DNA of 7,898 nucleotides from Deltaproteobacteria bacterium (lineage in GTDB: Bacteria; UBA10199; SPLOWO2-01-44-7). The stretch covers positions 1-7,898 of the forward strand of contig JAUYJH010000043.1 in assembly GCA_030688705.1 (NCBI GenBank), read 5' to 3'. A program made the position numbers and the translations under genes. Below the pieces are notes generated by a model. The model had not been told where the DNA came from. It was given only the letters and a program-made list of their open reading frames with translations, and made no database searches. Shown in pieces: positions 1 through 5,190 of the stretch; the first letter of the stretch is position 1; each line of letters begins with the position of its first letter.

Positions 1-98
1 AAGCCCGTTTTATAAAAATTTCTTCCGCCGGCTTGAAGGAATCCCACGTGCATGATGTGATTATTACCCAAGAGGCGCCGAATTATAGATTGGAATAA
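1..98 (+). CDS. guaB: IMP dehydrogenase, 3' end only (partial)
   Basis: The reading frame that enters the window at its left edge (codon phase from base 3) ends at the TAA at 96-98. Its last residues include S-A-G-L-K-E-S-H-V-H-D-V and then I-T-Q-E-A-P-N-Y, the typical C-terminus of IMP dehydrogenase, which oxidises IMP to XMP with NAD+. The C-terminal E-A-P-N-Y segment lies near the monovalent-cation site in this family. The catalytic cysteine loop and CBS domains would be outside the window. guaA follows on the same strand 153 bp downstream, the common guaB-guaA order, which supports the call. The frame is intact to the stop, with no sign of decay. Only about 31 codons are visible, so identification rests on this short but very characteristic tail. 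Confidence 0.88.
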   Translation, partial: ARFIKISSAGLKESHVHDVIITQEAPNYRLE

Positions 99-108
99 GT
101 ATGAAGAA

Positions 109-250
109 CCAAAATCCTAAACACGAAACTCTAAATTCTAAACAAATTCTAATTTTTCAAATATCAATGTTCCAAACGTGATTGTTTGGGGTTTGGAGCA
201 TTAGTATTTGGGATTTGTTTAGGATTTAGATATTGGGATTTAGAATTTTA
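109..250. repeat. Long imperfect A/T-rich palindrome filling the guaB-guaA gap
   Basis: The left arm (about 109-177) and right arm (about 191-250) are imperfect reverse complements around a 13-nt loop (178-190). Matching blocks are 171-177 with 191-197 (perfect), 158-169 with 199-210 (two mismatches), 139-150 with 211-222, and a looser outer part built from words such as AATTCTAAA on the left and ATTTAGGATTT on the right. The left arm has an extra run near 151-157. The right arm ends one base before the guaA ATG. As RNA it could fold into a hairpin of about 140 nt. It may be a non-autonomous intergenic repeat. I recall similar A/T-rich palindromes from uncultured bacterial genomes, but that is memory, not a search. 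Confidence 0.7.
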
Positions 251-251
251 T

Positions 252-1799
252 ATGATCTCACCAGAAACATCCCGCGTTCTCGTTCTTGATTTTGGGTCTC
301 AATATACCCAATTGATTGCCCGGCGCATCCGCGAGGCGCACGTTTATTGCGAGATTCAATCCTATAATTATCCCATTGAGGAAATCCGAAAATTCAATCC
401 GGGCGGCATTATTCTGTCGGGAGGCCCCTCTTCGGTGTATGCCGAAACGGCCCCCAAACCCAACCCCGCAATTTTCAATCTGGGGGTCCCCATTTTGGGT
501 ATCTGCTACGGGATGCAGCTGATTGTGAAACATTTCGGCGGGGAGGTGGCCTCGGCGGAAAAAAGGGAATTTGGCAAGGCCGAAATTGAATTTGAGCGCC
601 GAGAACCGTTATTTGAAACGATCACACATCCGATGCCGGTCTGGATGAGCCACTGCGACCATGTAACAAAATTGCCGGACGGTTTTCAATCGGTGGCTCA
701 TACCGCAAACAGTCCCTTGGCCGCCTTGGCAAGCAAAAACCGGAAGATTTTCGGTTTGCAATTCCACCCCGAAGTGACCCATACGCCGGAGGGAAACAAG
801 CTGATCGAGAATTTTTTGTATCAAATCTGCGGGCTTTCCCCGACTTGGACGATGGCTTCTTTCGCGGAAGAGGTGATTCAAAAAATCAGGGATCAGGTCG
901 GCGATCAACGCGTGATCTGCGCCTTGTCGGGCGGCGTCGATTCTTCGGTGGTGGCGGTTTTGATTCACAAGGCGATTGGCGACAAACTGACCTGTATTTT
1001 TGTGAATAACGGCCTGTTGCGCAAAGAGGAGCCGGCCAAGGTGGATCGCGTTTTTACCCATACGTTTCGTATCCCGCTGATTTCGGTGAACGCCGAGGAG
1101 CGGTTTTTGAAAAAACTGCGCGGCGTGACCGACCCGGAGGCCAAACGAAAAATCATCGGCAACGAGTTTGTTGCGGTCTTTGACGAAGAGGCGAGCCGCC
1201 TCAAAAAGATCGAGTTTTTGGCGCAGGGAACGCTCTATCCCGATGTGATCGAGTCGATTTCATTCAAGGGGCCGGCCGCGGTGATCAAAAGCCATCATAA
1301 TGTGGGGGGATTGCCGGAAAAGATGGGGCTCAAACTGGTGGAACCCTTGCGTGAACTATTCAAGGACGAAGTGCGCGAATTGGGAAGGGCGCTGGGTATT
1401 CCGCAGGAGGTTACCGGCCGCCAGCCTTTTCCGGGCCCGGGTCTGGGGATTCGCATCATCGGAGAAGTGACCAAAGAGCGCCTTGAAATCCTGCGCAATG
1501 CCGACGAGCTGATGATGCAGGAAGTAAAAGCCTCCGGTTGGTACGGCAAAGTCTGGCAGACCTTTTGCATTCTTCTTCCGGTGAAAACGGTCGGCGTGAT
1601 GGGGGATGAAAGAACCTATGAAAATGTGATCGCGCTCCGTGCCGTGGAGAGTCTCGACGGCATGACCGCTGACTGGACCAAGCTCCCCTATGATCTGCTG
1701 GGCCGCATCTCCAACCGGATTATCAATGAGGTCAAAGGAATCAACCGCGTTGTCTTCGATATTTCTTCCAAACCCCCCGCCACGATTGAGTGGGAGTGA
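252..1799 (+). CDS. guaA: GMP synthase (glutamine-hydrolysing)
   Basis: This enzyme converts XMP, ATP and glutamine to GMP in the cytoplasm, the last step of de novo GMP synthesis. From the ATG at 252 it is 515 residues, the usual family length. The N-terminal class I glutamine amidotransferase domain (about 1-200) has the G-G-P-S-S motif near residue 57, the nucleophile C85 in G-I-C-Y-G, and H172/E174 in F-H-P-E-V. The ATP pyrophosphatase domain has the S-G-G-V-D-S-S P-loop at about 226-232. The C-terminal dimerisation domain carries K-S-H-H-N-V-G-G at about 346 and Q-P-F-P-G-P-G-L at 391-398, and the protein ends in the conserved T-I-E-W-E. The frame stays open back to 186, but those 22 residues are translated repeat sequence and the homologous protein begins around 252. 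No clear Shine-Dalgarno sequence precedes 252, which is odd for such a gene. It probably shares an operon with guaB; a MITE-like element starts 10 bp after its stop. Confidence 0.97.
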   Translation: MISPETSRVLVLDFGSQYTQLIARRIREAHVYCEIQSYNYPIEEIRKFNPGGIILSGGPSSVYAETAPKPNPAIFNLGVPILGICYGMQLIVKHFGGEVASAEKREFGKAEIEFERREPLFETITHPMPVWMSHCDHVTKLPDGFQSVAHTANSPLAALASKNRKIFGLQFHPEVTHTPEGNKLIENFLYQICGLSPTWTMASFAEEVIQKIRDQVGDQRVICALSGGVDSSVVAVLIHKAIGDKLTCIFVNNGLLRKEEPAKVDRVFTHTFRIPLISVNAEERFLKKLRGVTDPEAKRKIIGNEFVAVFDEEASRLKKIEFLAQGTLYPDVIESISFKGPAAVIKSHHNVGGLPEKMGLKLVEPLRELFKDEVRELGRALGIPQEVTGRQPFPGPGLGIRIIGEVTKERLEILRNADELMMQEVKASGWYGKVWQTFCILLPVKTVGVMGDERTYENVIALRAVESLDGMTADWTKLPYDLLGRISNRIINEVKGINRVVFDISSKPPATIEWE

Positions 1800-1809
1800 A
1801 CGGACATAA

Positions 1810-1976
1810 GGGCACCTCTAAAAACTTATGAAAACTGCAATTTGTCATTCTGAGCACATTCACTCCGTTCAGTGTAAACTCCGCGAAGAAACCCGATTTT
1901 TGGCGTGTTTCCACGGGATCCTTCCCCTTCGGCAAGCTCAGGGTCAGGATGACAACAGGGCTTTTTAGAGGTGCCC
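1810..1976. mobile_element. MITE-like non-autonomous element with perfect 15-bp terminal inverted repeats
   Basis: GGGCACCTCTAAAAA at 1810-1824 is repeated as its exact reverse complement at 1962-1976, bounding a 167-bp element with no credible gene. Inside is a second nested inverted repeat: TGTCATTCTGA at 1843-1853 against TCAGGATGACA at 1944-1954 (one mismatch, which could still pair as G-U in RNA). A segment around 1926-1954 containing TTCGGCAAGCTCAGG resembles a motif I recall from dispersed repeats of many uncultured bacteria. No convincing target-site duplication flanks it. It lies between convergent genes (guaA and the small minus-strand gene ending at 1986), so as RNA it could also act as a two-way terminator. 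No transposase is present, so any movement would depend on an enzyme elsewhere. Confidence 0.65.
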
Positions 1977-1985
1977 ATTTAAGAG

Positions 1986-2072
1986 TTATCCGCGGAATCT
2001 TAGGCTCTTAATCTTCTTTTTTGGGTTCTTTTTGCGGTGTTTCTTTTTTACCACTTTTTTCTTTTTGTACAT
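1986..2072 (-). CDS. Lysine-rich 28-residue basic microprotein
   Basis: An ATG at 2072 opens a 28-codon frame ending in TAA at 1986-1988. An AGGAG at 2078-2082 precedes the ATG by 5 nt, an ideal ribosome binding site, and the gene begins 11 bp after the stop of the phospholipase-like gene, so co-transcription is likely. The peptide starts M-Y-K-K-K-K-V-V, contains K-K-K-H-R-K-K, and ends S-L-R-F-R-G. About half its residues are lysine and it has no acidic residue, so it should bind nucleic acid or ribosomes. The K-K-K-H-R-K block recalls the tiny AURKAIP1/COX24-like (bS22-type) ribosome-associated proteins, but the match is too short to assign. It could also be a chance frame in A-rich DNA; the strong ribosome binding site argues against that. 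Confidence 0.5.
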   Translation of the reverse strand: MYKKKKVVKKKHRKKNPKKKIKSLRFRG

Positions 2073-2077
2073 GGGTT

Positions 2078-2082
2078 CTCCT
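2078..2082 (-). promoter_or_regulatory. Shine-Dalgarno site of the lysine-rich microprotein
   Basis: AGGAG on the minus strand, 5 nt before the ATG at 2072, lies entirely in the 11-bp gap after the upstream stop codon. It is the main evidence that the short frame is translated, and its position would allow reinitiation or translational coupling with the upstream gene. Confidence 0.55.
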
Positions 2083-2083
2083 G

Positions 2084-3232
2084 TCAGGGCTTTTCGCCCG
2101 TTTTGTCCAGAAATTGTTTGACGGTTGTTCTAACCACCGCCCCCTGATTTTTGAAAAGGGTCTCAACTATGGCGGTTATCTGCGATGCCGCCGCGGTCCT
2201 GGCGGAACCGTCGGGATTAAAATAGAAAGAGGGGTCTTCCGCGTGTTCGTGTTCTTCATCTTGTATCTGATACGTGCGGGGGCCCAGAAGGCTTTTTTCG
2301 GTCATCAAAAGGGTCGCCCGCACGCTTTCAAAAGCGAAGCGGTTTGAAAAATCGCGGACTCTTTTGGCGAGCCTCTTGACGGAAATGCCGGCATCCAAAA
2401 CATCGCGTCCGCGAAGCGCGTCTCTCCAAACAGCCCCGGTCCGGCTGGACGCCGCCTCCAAAAAAGTATCGACATATCCTTCAAAATAATGATGCAGGTT
2501 GGCGGCCACATGCGTCACCGTTTTGATAAACCCGAAATCGGCGCGCCATCCCCATTGCAAATAGGCAAGAACCCCATGCCAAGCCACGGGCGTTAAAAGC
2601 TGGGCCGAATGATAGGGCTGTCCCAGATCTTCCAGATAATGAAAGGCGCATCCCAAAAAATTCCAGGCCCAGTAGGGTTCTCCCAAGCGGTGCGCCAGAA
2701 GGGCCAAATCAAAATAAATTTGGGCTCTCGTTGAGGCTTGGCCGACGGACCCCAACGGAAATCCGGAACTGTTCAAGGGATGGAGCGGATTGAAAGGGGG
2801 TTTTTCCATGTGACGAAAGGCCTGCGAGCCGGTTTTGGTGCCGGAGCCGAACCAAAACTGTTCCCCTTTATCATAGGGGAGATTCACATCTCTTGTATCA
2901 TCAGGCCGCGGGGCGTAAAAAATCAGGATATGATAAGGTGTGACAGGCCTTCCCATCATTTCGCGTTTTCCCGGTTTGTCAAAAGGAGAAAGAGGGTTGA
3001 TGCGGAGCCATTTCGCGAAATCGTCACGGGTTTGGATGGCCGCGTTTTCCGCGCCGAGTTTTTTTAAAAAATCACTGAAAGGGGTGACGAGGACCGGTTT
3101 GTCGAGCCCCCAGTCCCGGGCGACGTCTTTAAGACTCTCTTGGATGATCAGTTCATGCGCGACGCCGCCCCATCCTTGCGCATTTGATGCGATGCCCAAC
3201 AGCAAAATGAGACTGCACGACCATCTTTTCAT
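2084..3232 (-). CDS. Secreted zinc-dependent phospholipase C / S1-P1 nuclease-like protein
   Basis: The 382-residue product has a signal peptide: M-K-R, a hydrophobic core S-L-I-L-L-L-G-I, and a likely cut after A-Q-G at residue 20. The mature protein would then begin with W21. A mature N-terminal tryptophan that binds zinc, followed by W-G-x-x-x-H (H26), is the hallmark of the zinc phospholipase C / S1-P1 nuclease fold. Further zinc ligands fit: H198-x3-D202-x5-H208 in F-H-Y-L-E-D-L-G-Q-P-Y-H, and H247-x3-E251 in H-H-Y-F-E. H101 or nearby aspartates may complete the set. It should act outside the cytoplasm as a phosphodiesterase on phospholipids or nucleic acids; the substrate cannot be told. 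A GTG at 3244 is in frame, but the ATG at 3232 with GGAG at 3237-3240 gives a better signal peptide. The microprotein gene follows 11 bp downstream. Confidence 0.82.
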   Translation of the reverse strand: MKRWSCSLILLLGIASNAQGWGGVAHELIIQESLKDVARDWGLDKPVLVTPFSDFLKKLGAENAAIQTRDDFAKWLRINPLSPFDKPGKREMMGRPVTPYHILIFYAPRPDDTRDVNLPYDKGEQFWFGSGTKTGSQAFRHMEKPPFNPLHPLNSSGFPLGSVGQASTRAQIYFDLALLAHRLGEPYWAWNFLGCAFHYLEDLGQPYHSAQLLTPVAWHGVLAYLQWGWRADFGFIKTVTHVAANLHHYFEGYVDTFLEAASSRTGAVWRDALRGRDVLDAGISVKRLAKRVRDFSNRFAFESVRATLLMTEKSLLGPRTYQIQDEEHEHAEDPSFYFNPDGSARTAAASQITAIVETLFKNQGAVVRTTVKQFLDKTGEKP

Positions 3233-3242
3233 AATACTCCGC

Positions 3243-3282
3243 ACCGCCTTCGGCGGTTGCTTCGCGACCCGGCGAAGCCGGG
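3243..3282. repeat. Two adjacent perfect GC-rich hairpins in the phospholipase gene leader
   Basis: ACCGCC-TTC-GGCGGT (3243-3257) and CCCGGC-GAA-GCCGGG (3268-3282) are perfect 6-bp stems with 3-nt loops, 10 bp apart. An alternative stem, GCTTCGC (3259-3265) with GCGAAGC (3272-3278), overlaps and excludes the second hairpin. In the minus-strand transcript both lie just upstream of the GGAG at 3237-3240 and the ATG at 3232, so they could influence ribosome access. Neither has a following T-run, so they are not obvious terminators. They may simply be a REP-like palindromic repeat. Confidence 0.55.
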
Positions 3283-3295
3283 CCTTGACGGCGAA

Positions 3296-3323
3296 TTTGT
3301 ACCTTATTGACAGAACGAGTCAA
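3296..3323 (-). promoter_or_regulatory. Candidate sigma70-type promoter for the phospholipase-like gene
   Basis: On the minus strand TTGACT (3318-3323) and TACAAA (3296-3301) are separated by 16 bp. Transcription would begin near 3289 and give a leader of about 57 nt containing the two GC hairpins. The -35 match is good and the -10 match moderate. This is inference from consensus only. Confidence 0.4.
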
Positions 3324-3324
3324 T
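3306..3324. promoter_or_regulatory. Small dyad across divergent -35 elements
   Basis: ATTGAC (3306-3311), 7 bp, GTCAAT (3319-3324) is a perfect inverted repeat. It contains the -35-like TTGACA of the plus strand and the TTGACT of the minus strand, so a protein bound here could affect both hpt and the phospholipase-like gene. The symmetry may also arise just because two -35 boxes face each other. Confidence 0.25.
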
Positions 3325-3335
3325 TACAGATAGAT
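3307..3335 (+). promoter_or_regulatory. Candidate promoter for hpt
   Basis: TTGACA at 3307-3312 is a perfect -35 consensus. After a 17-bp spacer comes ATAGAT (3330-3335), a partial -10 match. The start point would be around 3342, next to the in-frame ATG at 3343, which would make the hpt message leaderless or nearly so. That fits the absence of a Shine-Dalgarno sequence there. The -10 is weak, so a promoter further upstream remains possible. Confidence 0.3.
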
Positions 3336-3861
3336 GCTTTGCATGTTGCAAAACTTGGATATTTTGATCCGCCACGATGCCATTCAGAAAAGAGTGAAGG
3401 AGCTGGCTCAAGAGATTGAGAAGAACTATCAGGGAAGGCCTCTCGTGGTGGTGGGGGTTTTGAAGGGGGCCTTCATTTTTATGGCCGATCTGGTTCGGCA
3501 TATCGAAATGCCCCTGGCCTGCGATTTTTTGCGTGTCTCCAGCTATAACAAAGACCGCTCCACCGGTGTGGTTCGCATGGATTTTGACATGACCCAGCCG
3601 ATTGTCGGCAAAGACGTTTTGCTGGTGGAAGACATTGTCGATTCCGGGCGCACGTTGAGTTATCTGCTCAAGCACATGGAGACAAAAAAACCCTCTTCGC
3701 TGAAAGTCTGTTCGTTTTTGTACAAAGAGACGGGGGCCGGCATGCGGGCGCGGGTCGATTATATCGGTTTTGATGTTCCCGACCGTTATGTGGTCGGTTA
3801 CGGACTTGATTCAGAAGGCCTCTATCGTTCTCTGCCTTATGTCGGCGCTTTTAAGGAATAA
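3334..3861 (+). CDS. hpt: Hypoxanthine (guanine) phosphoribosyltransferase
   Basis: This cytoplasmic salvage enzyme makes IMP or GMP from hypoxanthine or guanine plus PRPP. The product is 175 residues, the family norm. It has the L-K-G pyrophosphate-binding loop within G-V-L-K-G-A (41-46), the S-S-Y flexible-loop start (69-71), the PRPP-binding motif V-E-D-I-V-D-S-G-R-T (98-107) with its acidic pair E99/D100, K131 at the expected purine-contact position, and D150 followed by V-V-G-Y-G-L-D for the base/Mg site. Two starts are possible, ATG 3334 and ATG 3343; neither has a clear ribosome binding site. The longer is given, but if the promoter proposed at 3307-3335 is right, translation would start at 3343 on a leaderless mRNA. 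It shares a purine theme with guaB/guaA, though the minus-strand genes at 1986-3232 separate them. Confidence 0.94.
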   Translation: MLCMLQNLDILIRHDAIQKRVKELAQEIEKNYQGRPLVVVGVLKGAFIFMADLVRHIEMPLACDFLRVSSYNKDRSTGVVRMDFDMTQPIVGKDVLLVEDIVDSGRTLSYLLKHMETKKPSSLKVCSFLYKETGAGMRARVDYIGFDVPDRYVVGYGLDSEGLYRSLPYVGAFKE

Positions 3862-3885
3862 GCAGTGTCCTTCATGTAAAATGCT

Positions 3886-4401
3886 TTAGGAAGGGTCGGT
3901 CAATAATTCGATTTCTTGGCGGGCGTTGGGATATTGTTTCAGCAATTCTTCTCTTTTACCCATTTCAAAATCGGCGAAGTCGAAACCGGGAGAAACGGTA
4001 CATCCGACAAAAGAATAGGAACTGCCGGAGTTTGGATAGGCCCCAAACCAATAACCGGCTGGGACTACGTACTGAAGTTTTTCGCCCTTCTTCACATCGC
4101 TACCGAGTGTGATTTTTTCCATTTTTCCGTCGGGAGCAATCTGGACAATCGTTAAAGAACCCCCCAAATAAAAATGCCACACTTCATCGGATTGAATGCG
4201 ATGGAAACTTGATTTGGTACCCTCCGGCAGAAGAAAATAAATGGCGGTCGAAAAATGCCGGTCCCCCTTAAACTTTTCGGGCAACGCTTTTTGCACGATT
4301 TTTCCTTCGTCCCGATAGGTTTCCTTGAAAAATCCCCCTTCGGGATGGGGTTTGAGATCCAAAATTTTCACCAAGTCTTCTGCGGTCGGCTCTTTTTTCA
4401 T
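3886..4401 (-). CDS. DUF985 family cupin (Cupin_5) protein
   Basis: The 171-residue protein matches the DUF985 single-domain cupin family. Its signature is L-K-P-H-P-E-G-G-F-F-K-E-T-Y-R (16-30), then S-T-A-I-Y-F-L-L (51-58), H67 and D72-E73-V-W-H76 as the cupin metal-type cluster, V-V-P-A-G-Y-W-F (112-119), and the closing C-T-V-S-P-G-F-D-F (134-142). No signal peptide is seen, so it is cytoplasmic. The biochemical role of the family is not well established; a sugar- or small-molecule-binding or epimerase-like role is only a guess from the fold. AGGAA at 4408-4412 lies 6 nt before the ATG, which fixes the start. It converges on hpt with a 24-bp gap that holds no visible strong terminator. Confidence 0.88.
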   Translation of the reverse strand: MKKEPTAEDLVKILDLKPHPEGGFFKETYRDEGKIVQKALPEKFKGDRHFSTAIYFLLPEGTKSSFHRIQSDEVWHFYLGGSLTIVQIAPDGKMEKITLGSDVKKGEKLQYVVPAGYWFGAYPNSGSSYSFVGCTVSPGFDFADFEMGKREELLKQYPNARQEIELLTDPS

Positions 4402-4480
4402 AGTGTGTTCCTATTGAAATTCATTATTTTTTTCAAGGGGAGAAATAGAGTTTTGTCCCCGGTGGAGAGTTTAGAAATTG

Positions 4481-4513
4481 TCCAAACCCCCCGCAACGAT
4501 TGAGTGGGAATAG
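4481..4513 (+). pseudogene. Orphan fragment of a guaA 3' end
   Basis: These 33 bases match the last 33 bases of guaA (1767-1799) at 29 positions. Both encode S-K-P-P-A-T-I-E-W-E plus a stop. The four differences change no residue: GCC/GCA (Ala), GAG/GAA (Glu), and TGA/TAG (stop). Immediately upstream the similarity breaks down and the frame is lost, so only the tail survives. It may be the remnant of a second, diverged guaA or the scar of a rearrangement. ATTGTCCAAACCC occurs here (4477-4489) and again at 4525-4537 in the ORF6N gene end, a possible microhomology junction. Confidence 0.5.
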
Positions 4514-4522
4514 ATTTTTCTT

Positions 4523-5044
4523 TCATTGTCCAAACCCAATCGGATTTTTGGGCTTTGGTTTCGGCGTTGGCGGCTCCATTAATTGGCGAATGGCATTGAA
4601 TAGAGAACGAATATGCGTGTCGTGTGTTGTCACTTTCTGCTCCAAGTCGGTCAACTTTTTCAGAAGTTCTTTTTGTTGATTCAGCATTGCCCGCATTTTA
4701 ATGAAAGCCCGAACAACATAAATGCTGATGGCCACGGCTTGCTGGCTATTCAGAATGGCCGCCGCCATGACAGCCCCGTGTTCAGTGAAAGCATAGGGCA
4801 ACGATGTAGAATGCTTAAGGTTTTTGAACCGGTCACAATTTGTGACCAGTTCATTTTTCTCCTGTTCCGTCAATTGAAACATGAAATCTTGAGGAAAACG
4901 CTGAAGGTTGCGCTTGACCGCTTGGTTGAAGACCTTTGTTGGAACTCCGTAAAGCATTGCCAAATCGGCATCCAAGATGACCTTCTGCTCTCGAATGATG
5001 AAAATGGTCTGCTCAACGCGTTCCACTGGAATAATATCAGTCAT
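4523..5044 (-). CDS. ORF6N domain-containing DNA-binding protein
   Basis: The 173-residue product has an N-terminal ORF6N domain (about 8-120) of the phage KilA-N/antirepressor-related group. Visible signatures are V-I-L-D-A-D-L-A-M-L-Y-G-V (22-34), V-K-R-N-L-Q-R-F-P-Q-D-F-M-F-Q-L (43-58), L-P-Y-A-F-T-E-H-G (82-90) and A-I-L-N-S (96-100). A likely coiled coil follows (about 118-150), then a proline/lysine-rich tail (158-167). Such proteins are thought to bind DNA and are common in phages and as chromosomal orphans; the target is unknown. The start is ATG 5044, with AGGAG at 5054-5058, rather than a GTG at 5083. The next genes upstream are the secreted cysteine-rich protein and the restriction fusion, so this looks like accessory DNA, possibly phage-derived. 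No other phage gene is visible. Confidence 0.87.
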   Translation of the reverse strand: MTDIIPVERVEQTIFIIREQKVILDADLAMLYGVPTKVFNQAVKRNLQRFPQDFMFQLTEQEKNELVTNCDRFKNLKHSTSLPYAFTEHGAVMAAAILNSQQAVAISIYVVRAFIKMRAMLNQQKELLKKLTDLEQKVTTHDTHIRSLFNAIRQLMEPPTPKPKPKNPIGFGQ

Positions 5045-5053
5045 GATAATTTT

Positions 5054-5058
5054 CTCCT
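5054..5058 (-). promoter_or_regulatory. Shine-Dalgarno site that fixes the ORF6N gene start
   Basis: AGGAG on the minus strand lies 9 nt before the ATG at 5044. The in-frame GTG at 5083 has no such site, and the domain similarity begins after 5044, so the shorter protein is preferred. Confidence 0.6.
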
Positions 5059-5085
5059 TTTGGAAGGTCTTAAAGCAATCCACAT

Positions 5086-5186
5086 GCCAGCCCGCTGATT
5101 ATTTTATGCGAGTTGAAGTTGAGAAAGCGACGGATTTGAAGCAGGAGGTGTAGCAAAACGGTCGGTGTAATTTGGCGGGTGCTGGC
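5086..5186. repeat. Weak 101-bp imperfect inverted repeat between two minus-strand genes
   Basis: GCCAGCCCGC at 5086-5095 and GGCGGGTGCTGGC around 5174-5186 are imperfect reverse complements (GCCAGC and CGC match exactly, with a short bulge). They frame the gap between the secreted cysteine-rich gene and the ORF6N gene. No long inner pairing or gene was found inside. It could be a degenerate palindromic repeat or chance. Confidence 0.2.
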
Positions 5187-5190
5187 AAAG

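Noticed and set aside
186..251. N-terminal extension of guaA by 22 residues
   Set aside because: The extra residues are translated palindromic repeat sequence. GMP synthases start near the residue encoded at 252, and the resulting 515 residues fit the family.
1741..1935. 64-codon minus-strand frame across the guaA end and the MITE-like element
   Set aside because: It runs antisense through the conserved guaA end and through repeat DNA; no coding signature.
1979..2011. TTAAGAG/CTCTTAA inverted repeat followed by a T-rich stretch, as a guaA terminator
   Set aside because: The stem is only 7 A/T-rich pairs with a 19-nt loop and overlaps the microprotein stop; too weak to call.
2021..3419. Several plus-strand frames of 70-160 codons opposite the phospholipase-like gene and into hpt
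   Set aside because: They are antisense shadows of a gene with signal peptide and zinc motifs, or overlap hpt in the wrong frame.
5086..5186. Integron attC-like recombination site
   Set aside because: No matching core sites of the attC type at the ends and no integrase nearby; only a weak imperfect inverted repeat remains.
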